A DNA stretch of 7,405 nt from Methanobacteriaceae archaeon (GTDB lineage Archaea; Methanobacteriota; Methanobacteria; Methanobacteriales; Methanobacteriaceae): NCBI GenBank assembly GCA_030681145.1, contig JAUXXK010000456.1, forward strand, positions 1-7,405, written 5' to 3'. Shown one piece after another: positions 1 to 6,078 of this stretch. Numbering within the stretch: position 1 is the stretch's first letter; each line of letters opens with the position of its first letter. The notes beneath the pieces are model-generated. The model searched no databases, was not told the origin of the DNA, and was given only the letters and a program-made list of their open reading frames with translations. Made by a program: the position numbers and the translations under genes.

Positions 1-402
1 ATGGCCCTTTTTGCAGCAGTATTTTCTCATATATTTTTAGATCTACTCAATGTTCATGGCTGCCCACTATTATATCCTATTAAAGAGATTAAATTTGTTG
101 GGTTGCGTGAGAAACATCGTGTTAGAACCGGGACCAAACAAGAAAAAGCATTATTTTTATTTTTTGCAGTAATTTTTATGACGGTTATGTTGGGCAACTA
201 CCAAGTTTTTGCTATGATTGATAGCCAAACTGAATATGTGGCCACCTCTAATGATGTCATCAGTAATAACAGCACAAATGTCACAGGAAATATGAGAACA
301 AACAATAATATAAATATCCAGGCCGATCAAATAGATGGAGAAAAAAATATTACAATAAAAAGTAGTGCAAATCAAACTAATATCATCATAAAAGATATAT
401 AA
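1..402 (+). CDS. Membrane metal-dependent hydrolase, DUF457/YdjM-like, 3' part only
   Basis: The reading frame is open from base 1 and stops at TAA 400-402. The gene starts before the window, so the Met at residue 1 need not be the true start. Residues 9-26 (S-H-I-F-L-D-L-L-N-x-H-G-C-P-L-L-Y-P) match the conserved end of the DUF457/YdjM (LexA-binding, membrane-bound hydrolase) family, where a His-x3-Asp pair is followed by a G-x-x-L-L-x-P stretch. H10 and D14 are the likely metal or catalytic positions; the family's earlier H-R-G-x-T-H-S motif would lie outside the window. A second hydrophobic segment spans about residues 50-73. After it comes a hydrophilic tail of about 60 residues rich in Asn, Ser and Thr (residues 74-133), with several N-x-S/T sequons, probably outside the membrane. 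Family assignment is moderate because only the last part is visible. The tail resembles nothing I recognise. Confidence 0.62.
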   Translation: MALFAAVFSHIFLDLLNVHGCPLLYPIKEIKFVGLREKHRVRTGTKQEKALFLFFAVIFMTVMLGNYQVFAMIDSQTEYVATSNDVISNNSTNVTGNMRTNNNINIQADQIDGEKNITIKSSANQTNIIIKDI

Positions 403-485
403 AGTTCGATTAGTTCGCTATGAATTTTAAAACAATAGATATGGCCAAACTGAAGCATATCCAGCTGTAAATTACAAATTCCGAT

Positions 486-507
486 TTCATTTTTTTCATT
501 CCTTTTT
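486..507 (+). terminator. Possible oligo-T terminator after the DUF457-like gene
   Basis: A T-rich tract with runs of seven T (490-496) and five T (503-507) lies about 85 nt after the stop codon at 402. Archaeal transcription often ends at oligo-T tracts without a hairpin. The surrounding DNA is very AT-rich, so chance T runs are expected and the call is weak. Confidence 0.3.
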
Positions 508-605
508 AATTTTAAAAAAATAAATAATAAAAAAACTTTATTTTAGGGAGTTTTTTTGGTAGAATTTTATTGTTAGGAAATTTTATTCTAGATAATATCA
601 CCTCC

Positions 606-633
606 TTATTACATATTAATATATAAGTAATAA
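606..633 (+). promoter_or_regulatory. Candidate TATA box within an inverted repeat, Hjc-like gene
   Basis: A TATA-like element, TATATAA at 620-626, would place transcription start near 650 and give a leader of about 33 nt before the ATG at 683. The element lies between perfect 7-bp arms TTATTAC (606-612) and GTAATAA (627-633). Such a symmetric site over a TATA box could bind a dimeric repressor. Downstream, 634-647 is a separate 14-bp AT-only palindrome. All of this is in extremely AT-rich DNA, where short palindromes arise readily. Confidence 0.35.
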
Positions 634-671
634 AATATTTAAATATTACTATGCAAATATAAGTTAATACT

Positions 672-679
672 GAGGTGAT
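672..679 (+). promoter_or_regulatory. Strong ribosome binding site for the Hjc-like gene
   Basis: GAGGTGAT at 672-679 is an excellent match to the Shine-Dalgarno complement of archaeal 16S rRNA. It lies 3 nt before the ATG at 683, which fixes the start of the Hjc-like gene. Confidence 0.8.
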
Positions 680-682
680 TAA

Positions 683-1105
683 ATGGAAAATATTAATAGA
701 ATACAAAGTCCTGTAATCAAACATGAGAATGAATTGGCCGATGAATTATCAAAGGCCCATTATGAATCATGCCGATTACCTGGAAAATCAACCAAGACTC
801 CTGATTTTATTGTGGGTAATGGAGAATCTGTCTTTTCTATTGCGGCTAAAATAACTACCCGGAATCGGATTAAATTCAGAGCAGAAGAAATAAAGGCATT
901 GATAAGATTTTCATGGAAATTTCAGACAGAGCCCTGGGTTGCAGCAAAATTTATTGATCGAACACAGTGGTTATTTTTACGGCCCCACGCCCTGGAGATT
1001 AGTGAAGATAATAAAACAGTATCAATTCAATATGAAAAGGCCACAATGAAGGGTTTGAGCGTTAAAGAAGTTATTTCAAATGAGTTGCAAAAAAGAATAA
1101 TATAA
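683..1105 (+). CDS. Archaeal Hjc-type Holliday junction resolvase homologue lacking a catalytic Glu
   Basis: This 140-residue protein has the length and layout of archaeal Hjc, the dimeric endonuclease that cuts four-way junctions in recombination and replication repair. Visible landmarks are an N-terminal helix with E15 in H-E-N-E-L, T-P-D-F-I-V-G-N-G at 39-47 with D41, the strand S-I-A-A-K at 52-56 followed by T-T-R-N-R-I, a helix at about 67-80, E-P-W-V-A-A-K-F at 83-90 and W-L-F-L-R-P at 96-101. In Hjc the nuclease core is Glu, Asp and Glu-x-Lys. Here E15, D41 and K56 are kept, but the Glu of E-x-K is Ala54 (codon GCG). The Gly/Ser-rich loop before the P-D motif is also short. By family knowledge, loss of this metal ligand should abolish or strongly reduce cleavage, so the protein may be a junction-binding or regulatory paralogue. 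Its start is set by the site at 672-679. I leave the symbol empty because activity is doubtful. Confidence 0.85.
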   Translation: MENINRIQSPVIKHENELADELSKAHYESCRLPGKSTKTPDFIVGNGESVFSIAAKITTRNRIKFRAEEIKALIRFSWKFQTEPWVAAKFIDRTQWLFLRPHALEISEDNKTVSIQYEKATMKGLSVKEVISNELQKRII

Positions 1106-1441
1106 TTTAGTTATTTTTAAAATTGTATTTGTATAAAATTAGGCATAAATCGATAAATTTAATTATTACAAAATGCAACTTTCTATTGTATTAATCTGAG
1201 TGTAAAATCTTAGATCCATACAACCATATGAAGAATTAAGGTTTCATTCCATCGTGAGTGAAACCTTATTAATTTAATTTTTAATTAAATAATATATTTT
1301 TTAGTCAAATCATATAATTATTAATTCTATTTTTAAATAAAAAATAAATATTATGAACTCCAATTTATAATTATATATTTATTCTAACCCAGCGGCTTCG
1401 TAATAAACGTTTAACGAACAAAAATAAATATTTTAGTAAGT
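1106..1441. other. Gene-free, AT-rich gap between convergent genes
   Basis: This stretch of 336 bases has no convincing reading frame on either strand. It holds the hairpin at 1238-1267 and a less AT-rich patch at about 1388-1418. Within that patch, 5-bp arms TTCGT (1397-1401) and ACGAA (1414-1418) flank a 12-nt spacer just past the exporter's stop codon. The rest is AT-rich filler with short T runs that could end transcription from either side. I see no tRNA or other recognised RNA gene. Confidence 0.6.
1238..1267. terminator. Hairpin, probable bidirectional terminator
   Basis: Arms AAGGTTTCA (1238-1246) and TGAAACCTT (1259-1267) are perfect complements. Three more pairs inside (one G-U in the + strand RNA) give a 12-bp stem closed by a 6-nt loop at 1250-1255. 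AT-rich DNA with T runs follows on the + side. It sits between the 3' ends of convergent genes, about 130 nt after the Hjc-like stop and about 175 nt after the exporter stop, as expected for a shared terminator or an mRNA 3'-end structure. It is the strongest hairpin I found in the gap. Confidence 0.5.
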
Positions 1442-2818
1442 TTAAATTTTATTCATTTTTTTGGTAGAATTTTTTTTGCTATTTTTGTCTCGAATTAACA
1501 AAATTAAAACTAGTGAAATAACAATAAGCAGTGCTCCAACTAAATAAGCGTCTTTAAAGCCCGCGACAATCTGGTCAGGAGTAACATTAGTTTTACTGAA
1601 TTGGGCTCCAGAATATAGATACATACCTATTGCTGCAGTTGTTTGAAGTATAGCCACTCCAAATGCGTTTGCTGTCATTCTAGCTGTGCTGACAATTCCC
1701 GATGTAACTGCACGCATATTTTTAGGACTTTCTCCCATGATAAATTTCATGTTCGGCGGATTAAACACAGCTACAGAAGCCCCTAATATGAAAAGAGCTA
1801 TGCCTATGTATAGAATGGAACTGGTGGCTGTAAGGGTTGAAAGTAGTAAGAGTGATATTATACCTACCAAAGCCCCCAAAGCAGTTATCTTATTTGGTGA
1901 AATCCGATCAGACAATCGCCCAGAAATAGGACCAAATATAAGCACCGCGATTGGAATTATGGCCAGAATAAGGCCTACTTGACTCACTTGAATATTTTTA
2001 ACCATTTCCAGATAAAAAGGGAATAAAACAAGTATTCCTGCATTAGGCATGTTAAAAAAGAAGTTACTAATAGTAGCCAAACTTATATGGCGATTGCGCA
2101 GGAGATTTAAGTCAAGTATAGGGTTTTTAAACTTAGATTCTCTCCAAAAAAACAATACCCAACACAATACAGATGCGGAAATACTTCCAATAATAATCAT
2201 AGATGTCCAACCCAATGCAAGACCTCTGTTGAGTGCAAAAATCATGGTTGTTTGTGCTATTAAAAGTAAAATCACACCAATAAAGTCGAAAGAACCTTTA
2301 AGATCTTTATTTTTAACTTCCTCCAAGACAGGCATACCCATGATAATCCCTATTAAGCCTATAGGAATATTAATAAAAAATATCCAGTTCCAGTTTAGAT
2401 ACTGAGTTATGAAACCCCCTATGACCGGGCCAAATGCAAACCCTAATGAAGCAAATGTGGCCACATATCCCATGTATAGCCCACGATTCTCAGTAGGCAA
2501 ATAAGTGGTTACCATTGCCGCGGTTAAAGCACTGAACATAGCTGCTCCAGTAGCTTGAATAAATCTAAAGAGAATTAATTGATTGAAACTGGTTGAAACT
2601 CCACATAGAAAAGATCCTATGATAAAAACAAGAAAACCAACAAGAAATATTTTTTTATAACCTTTTCGCTCAGCAAGGCTTCCGAATGCAATTAAAAAAC
2701 TGCTAAGAGCTAGAATGTATATTAAAACTACCCATGAAACCAGACTAATATCAATGCTAAAATATCTGGCAATTGTAGGAAGAGAAACATTAACTATAGA
2801 AATATCAAAGAATCCCAT
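1442..2818 (-). CDS. DHA2-type (EmrB/QacA-like) MFS drug/proton antiporter, N-terminus unresolved
   Basis: The frame gives 458 residues from the first ATG (2818). It belongs to the major facilitator superfamily, drug:H+ antiporter type 2, whose members have 14 membrane helices and export toxic compounds using the proton gradient. Landmarks: helix 1 end D-I-S-I-V-N-V-S-L-P-T-I-A (5-17); motif A G-S-L-A-E-R-K-G-Y-K-K (46-56); motif B region with R85; motif C G-P-V-I-G-G (130-135), typical of exporters; W-I-F-F-I-N-I-P-I-G (145-154), typical of the EmrB group; a second A-like loop S-G-R-L-S-D-R (299-305). The tail after residue 443 is Lys/Asn-rich and cytoplasmic. The ATG at 2818 cuts helix 1 short, because matching hydrophobic sequence continues upstream in frame to about 2881 without an ATG, GTG or TTG (see the next entry). 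The gene is divergent from the flavoprotein/phosphotransferase pair. The substrate is unknown. Confidence 0.88.
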   Translation of the reverse strand: MGFFDISIVNVSLPTIARYFSIDISLVSWVVLIYILALSSFLIAFGSLAERKGYKKIFLVGFLVFIIGSFLCGVSTSFNQLILFRFIQATGAAMFSALTAAMVTTYLPTENRGLYMGYVATFASLGFAFGPVIGGFITQYLNWNWIFFINIPIGLIGIIMGMPVLEEVKNKDLKGSFDFIGVILLLIAQTTMIFALNRGLALGWTSMIIIGSISASVLCWVLFFWRESKFKNPILDLNLLRNRHISLATISNFFFNMPNAGILVLFPFYLEMVKNIQVSQVGLILAIIPIAVLIFGPISGRLSDRISPNKITALGALVGIISLLLLSTLTATSSILYIGIALFILGASVAVFNPPNMKFIMGESPKNMRAVTSGIVSTARMTANAFGVAILQTTAAIGMYLYSGAQFSKTNVTPDQIVAGFKDAYLVGALLIVISLVLILLIRDKNSKKNSTKKMNKI

Positions 2819-2903
2819 AAAAGATGCCAGAGAAATGATAATGATGGTTAATTTTTGGTTATTTCTTAAATTTTCAAGAATTTATATCCCTCCATGTTAT
2901 TAG
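2819..2903 (-). other. Missing N-terminus of the MFS exporter: frameshift or unusual start
   Basis: Upstream of the ATG at 2818 the frame stays open for 21 codons to a TAA at 2884-2882. It encodes I-L-E-N-L-R-N-N-Q-K-L-T followed by I-I-I-I-S-L-A-S-F, which completes helix 1, yet it has no usual start codon. A good ribosome site, GGAGGG (2894-2889 on this strand), lies just upstream. It could serve an ATT at 2881-2879 (7-nt spacing from GGAGG) or a TTG at 2877-2875, but that TTG is out of frame and stops after three codons. Adding one A to the A4 run at 2874-2871 would join the TTG, or the ATG at 2895, to the exporter frame as M-K-N-L-R-N-N-Q-K-L-T. Thus either a single-base loss (real or sequencing error) or a rare ATT start is likely. 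Confidence 0.55.
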
Positions 2904-2979
2904 ATTTTAATAATACTCTTTTTATTTTTATTTTATTTAGACATAACCAATTAAATAAAAATAATAGGAATAAATCACA

Positions 2980-2987
2980 TATTATAT
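2980..2987 (+). promoter_or_regulatory. Candidate TATA box for the flavoprotein/phosphotransferase operon
   Basis: TATTATAT at 2980-2987 would place transcription start near 3010, leaving a leader of about 10-12 nt before the ATG at 3022. That short leader agrees with the absence of a clear ribosome site there. The gap it sits in is shared with the divergent exporter, so both transcription units could respond to one regulator. No clear palindromic operator was seen. Confidence 0.35.
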
Positions 2988-3021
2988 CCAAGAAATCATG
3001 AAAAAATTCTAGAGATTAAAA

Positions 3022-3534
3022 ATGAAAAAATTTGACGAACCTATGTGTGTGGATAATTCTAAAGATACTTTTTGCCAGGATGAAGATATAGATATCAAGG
3101 GAAAAATTTCAAAACTAGTATTTAATCAACCTTTTGCTGTTTTATCAACCCAAGGGCATGGACAACCATATGCTTCAATAATAAGTTTTGCTTGTAGTTC
3201 TGATTTGAAGAATATTGTTTTTTCTACTCCTTTTAACACACGCAAATATGGTCTTTTATCTGAATCTAATAAAGTAGCTCTTTTTATAGACAATCGTTCA
3301 AGTGTTCCTCCGGGTTTAAATAATGTCAGTGGTGTCACTATCACTGGAAAATCGAAAATACTTAATAATTCACCAGAATTTGAAAAATGTGTCGATTTAT
3401 TGATTAATAAACACCCAAATCTTGATTTATTTGCAAAATCTCCTTCCAATGCGCTTATTTTAGTTGAGGTTTATAGATACTTTCTTGTGAGGAGATTTCA
3501 GGAGGTGTTTGAGTGGAATCCTCATCAAAAATGA
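3022..3534 (+). CDS. PNPOx-like split-barrel flavoprotein
   Basis: The 170-residue protein looks like a member of the pyridoxamine 5'-phosphate oxidase-like superfamily, small dimeric barrels that bind FMN, F420 or sometimes haem. After a variable N-terminus (1-26, with C9 and C18) comes the barrel. The first strand F-A-V-L-S-T-Q (38-44) is followed by G-Q-P-Y-A-S-I-I-S-F (48-57). Then come the strand N-I-V-F-S-T (64-69) and N-T-R-K-Y-G-L-L (72-79), where the T-x-K element usually contacts flavin phosphate. K-V-A-L-F-I-D (84-90) and the V-T-I-T-G-K-S-K strand (105-112) follow. A helix with N-K-H-P-N-L (129-134) precedes a last strand ending in F-L-V-R-R-F-Q. The substrate cannot be told; these proteins reduce or oxidise small molecules, or only bind flavin. 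The start ATG has a weak ribosome site. The 3' end overlaps the phosphotransferase gene by 22 nt, indicating one operon and translational coupling. Confidence 0.8.
   Translation: MKKFDEPMCVDNSKDTFCQDEDIDIKGKISKLVFNQPFAVLSTQGHGQPYASIISFACSSDLKNIVFSTPFNTRKYGLLSESNKVALFIDNRSSVPPGLNNVSGVTITGKSKILNNSPEFEKCVDLLINKHPNLDLFAKSPSNALILVEVYRYFLVRRFQEVFEWNPHQK
3501..3507 (+). promoter_or_regulatory. Ribosome binding site deciding the GTG start of the phosphotransferase
   Basis: GGAGGTG at 3501-3507, inside the end of the flavoprotein gene, lies 5 nt before the GTG at 3513. This favours GTG 3513 over the ATG at 3531, which overlaps the flavoprotein TGA as ATGA but lies 23 nt from this site. Confidence 0.7.
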
Positions 3535-5792
3535 TATTCTCCTTTGAAAATTCAAATAATCCTCCTGATTTGAATTTAGTAGGTTCAAAAACAAGAAATC
3601 TATTTTTAGCTTCAAATAAAGGATTTAATATTCCTCGCAGTTTTTGTATAACCACTGAAGCCTATAAACAATTCATAGAGCATAATGATTTATTTTCTAT
3701 AATAGATAGGGAAATTTATAAAAAGCCTTTTGAAGAAATGAGATGGGAAGAAATGTGGGACGCATCTTTGAGAATAAGATCAGCCTTTTTAAGATCTGAA
3801 ATTCCTTTAGAAATTGAATTGGAAATATTGAAGCATATAAAAGAATTTGGAGAAGATTTAAAATTTTCAGTTAGATCATCTTCACCTGCTGAAGATTCAA
3901 AAAAAAATTCTTTTGCAGGTATTCATGAATCTTATACCAATGTTCTAGGAATAGATGAAATTTTAAAATCTATAAAATTGGTTTGGGCTTCGTTATGGAG
4001 TGATAGAGCCATTTTATATAGGGAAGAACTGAAATTAGATTCTTTAAAAAGCACCATAGCCGTTTTAATACAAATTATGGAAAAGAACCCTGTGTCTGGT
4101 TTGGCTTTTTCTAAAGATCCTAATGGTAATGAAAATAATCTAATTATTGAGGTTGTGGGAGGTTACCTCAGTAATCTGGTTGATAATATTAAAGTAGGGG
4201 AAAAATGGATTATCCAACGAGATAATCATTTTATTATCCAACACATTCAACCAGAGGAAACTAAAAAATTAAAACGCCCCCTATTGAAATCAAATGAACT
4301 AGAATACATCATTAACCAAACTAAAGATATAGAGGATGTTTTTGGATTTTCAGCGGATATTGAATGGACAGGGACAGGTGAAAAATTCACAGTTCTTCAA
4401 GTAAGACCCATTACTAGTATTATTGATTCCAATGAAGAAAGAAAATGGTATTTAACTTTAACTCCAAATTTTGATAGGCTTAAACAGCTTTCTAATAAAG
4501 TAGAAAAATATTTGATACCTCAACTTGAAATTGAAGGTAAAAGATTGGCATTGGAGAAACCTCAAGGAATGAAAAAAGATATTTTGGCGGTTAAAATCAA
4601 AGAAAGAGCAGATATATATTTTAAATGGAAAAAAATTTACTGGGATGAATTTATACCATTTGCCCATGGTATTCGAAATTTTGGAACATACTATAATGAT
4701 TTGGTAAAACCAAAAAACCCTTATGAATTCATGGAACTTTTAAAAACTGACAACCTATTAGCATCAAAAAGAAATAAAGAATTAATATCGCTTTCTTTAT
4801 TATTAAAAAGTGATTTGGAACTTAATTCAAAAATTGAATACATTATAAATAAAAAAATTAAAAATAAAGAGCTTTTAAATGCTTTGGGTGAGATTAATGA
4901 AGTCGAAAAATTTTCTAAGTTTGTCAATAAATTCAAATCTTTATTAAATGATCATATGGATTTAATGTATGAAAATCAATCTTTTAAAGACCATCCGGAA
5001 CTAATTCTAATAAATATATGGGAATTATCAAAAAAAGAACCCCACATCAAGGAAAAACTTGATTTAGAAACTGTCGGAAAAGAAACTAGTAAAAATTCCC
5101 AAAATAAAATTTCAAAAAACATATATATGGATAAGCTCTATTCTGCTGCAGGAAAATCTAGACTTGAAGAAGCAATCGAAGTTTTACGCATAGGTAAATT
5201 GAGTTGGAAGCTTAGAGATGACGATAATATTCTTTTAGGAAAATTAGAAAACCAGCTTTTAATTTTCTTGAATCAAGGATGTGAAATATTAATAAGTGAA
5301 AATCGAATGGAATCTAAAGAAGATTTAATACTGGAAGATTGGAAAACGATCTATGATGGATTATTGGACAACAAAAAATCAATAATATCGATTAAAAAGA
5401 AAAGAAAAGAATTTAATACTAGATCTGAACCTGATTTTAAACCTAGGCAATTAATTGGACAACCTTCTTCACCAGGTATTGTATCAGGGCTGGCAAAAAT
5501 TATCAATTCTTTTGAAGATTTTTATAAGTTTAAATCAGGTGAAATTTTAGTATGTGATGCTATTCAACCGCAGATGACTTTTTTAGTATCTTTAGCATCG
5601 GGTATAGTTGAAAGAAGAGGCGGAATGTTAGTTCATAGTTCCATTATAGCTAGGGAAATGGGAATTCCTTCTGTAAATGGCATCAGTAAGGCCACACAAT
5701 TAATTAATGATGGTGATCTAGTTACTGTAAATGGATATTTGGGTTTGGTAGTTATTGGATCTCCTGAATTTGAACTGGAAAGACATTCTTAA
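3513..5792 (+). CDS. PEP-synthase-like dikinase without PEP barrel; rifampin-phosphotransferase-like architecture
   Basis: This 759-residue protein has three parts. Residues about 18-305 form a PPDK/PEP-synthase ATP-grasp domain, with G-S-K-T (24-27), S-V-R-S-S-S-P-A-E-D (119-128), S-F-A-G-I-H-E-S-Y (133-141), D-I-E-W (282-285) and the closing L-Q-V-R-P-I-T (295-301). Residues about 306-645 are a Lys-rich, mainly helical middle with D-H-M-D (480-483) and W-K-L-R-D-D-D-N (565-572). Residues about 646-750 are the swivelling phosphohistidine domain, with S-P-G-I-V-S-G (653-659) and catalytic H708 in G-G-M-L-V-H-S-S-I-I-A-R-E. True PEP synthase is ordered ATP domain, His domain, PEP/pyruvate barrel; here the barrel is absent and the His domain is C-terminal. 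This is the order in rifampin phosphotransferase, where ATP phosphorylates the His and then a small molecule held by the middle domain, releasing AMP and phosphate. The middle (about 340 residues) appears shorter than the rifampin-binding domain, so the substrate is probably different. The usual G-L-G-E loop is altered (G-G-Y-L-S at 216-220). It is coupled to the upstream flavoprotein. Confidence 0.82.
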   Translation: MESSSKMIFSFENSNNPPDLNLVGSKTRNLFLASNKGFNIPRSFCITTEAYKQFIEHNDLFSIIDREIYKKPFEEMRWEEMWDASLRIRSAFLRSEIPLEIELEILKHIKEFGEDLKFSVRSSSPAEDSKKNSFAGIHESYTNVLGIDEILKSIKLVWASLWSDRAILYREELKLDSLKSTIAVLIQIMEKNPVSGLAFSKDPNGNENNLIIEVVGGYLSNLVDNIKVGEKWIIQRDNHFIIQHIQPEETKKLKRPLLKSNELEYIINQTKDIEDVFGFSADIEWTGTGEKFTVLQVRPITSIIDSNEERKWYLTLTPNFDRLKQLSNKVEKYLIPQLEIEGKRLALEKPQGMKKDILAVKIKERADIYFKWKKIYWDEFIPFAHGIRNFGTYYNDLVKPKNPYEFMELLKTDNLLASKRNKELISLSLLLKSDLELNSKIEYIINKKIKNKELLNALGEINEVEKFSKFVNKFKSLLNDHMDLMYENQSFKDHPELILINIWELSKKEPHIKEKLDLETVGKETSKNSQNKISKNIYMDKLYSAAGKSRLEEAIEVLRIGKLSWKLRDDDNILLGKLENQLLIFLNQGCEILISENRMESKEDLILEDWKTIYDGLLDNKKSIISIKKKRKEFNTRSEPDFKPRQLIGQPSSPGIVSGLAKIINSFEDFYKFKSGEILVCDAIQPQMTFLVSLASGIVERRGGMLVHSSIIAREMGIPSVNGISKATQLINDGDLVTVNGYLGLVVIGSPEFELERHS

Positions 5793-5841
5793 TTATCTAA
5801 GGAAATACAGCAAAATAGGAATTTACAACAAATAATTAAAA

Positions 5842-5847
5842 TTTTTT
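5842..5847 (+). terminator. Possible oligo-T terminator after the phosphotransferase gene
   Basis: A run of six T lies about 50 nt after the TAA at 5790-5792, in an AT-rich setting. This is compatible with hairpin-free archaeal termination, but the base composition makes chance runs common. Confidence 0.3.
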
Positions 5848-5884
5848 ATTGATTATTAAAGAAGTAAAATATTCTAATGTATGA

Positions 5885-5922
5885 AATAAGTTACTACTAG
5901 CAAATAGTAAAACAAGCTTATT
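5885..5922. repeat. Nested inverted repeat in the convergent gap
   Basis: Outer arms AATAAG (5885-5890) and CTTATT (5917-5922) enclose adjoining inner arms TTACTA (5891-5896) and TAGTAA (5905-5910). The loop is 8 nt, and 6 nt are unpaired on the 3' side of the inner stem. The stem is AT-rich and weak. It may help end transcription from either side or be chance. Confidence 0.3.
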
Positions 5923-6078
5923 CTAAAACATGCAAAAATCAATAAGACAAAAAATTCCAAACAATATTATAAAAAAAACAATATTAACAATCTGATAAAA
6001 CTAACTCAATTATTCTCATAGAAAAATTAAAAAAGATATTAGTAAATAAATAATTTTTGAAATATAAATTCAAAATAA

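Larger units (their letters stand above)
5793..6078. other. AT-rich gap between convergent genes, no gene seen
   Basis: These 286 bases separate the 3' ends of the phosphotransferase (+) and TRAM (-) genes. The only structures noted are the T run at 5842-5847 and the nested inverted repeat at 5885-5922. There are many A and T runs and no reading frame worth calling. Confidence 0.55.

Noticed and set aside
512..724. Minus-strand open frame of 70 codons
   Set aside because: It covers the Hjc-like promoter and start, and its product is just the Ile/Phe/Tyr/Lys-rich output of AT-rich DNA with no family resemblance.
1686..2405. Two plus-strand open frames (1686-1982 and 2049-2405)
   Set aside because: They lie antisense to the MFS exporter, whose protein has clear family motifs across this region. 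No ribosome site or recognisable protein.
2868..2897. Nine-codon frame starting at ATG 2897-2895 on the minus strand (M-E-G-Y-K-F-L-K-I)
   Set aside because: Too short to call as a gene. It is better explained as the shifted N-terminus of the exporter, or as the ribosome-site region; its ATG overlaps the GGAGGG site.
2998..3033. Near direct repeat: ATGAAAAAATT at 2998 and again at 3022
   Set aside because: The first copy meets a stop after three codons. This is probably chance in A-rich sequence.
3126..3655. Minus-strand open frames under the flavoprotein and phosphotransferase start
   Set aside because: Shadows of two well-supported plus-strand genes; no motif or ribosome site.
3513..5792. 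Canonical PEP synthase (ppsA)
   Set aside because: The PEP/pyruvate-binding barrel is absent and the phosphohistidine domain is C-terminal rather than central, so the gluconeogenic reaction is not supported.
5793..6078. CRISPR array, tRNA or insertion sequence in the AT-rich gap
   Set aside because: No regularly spaced repeats, no cloverleaf pattern and no terminal inverted repeats with a transposase were seen here or elsewhere in the window.
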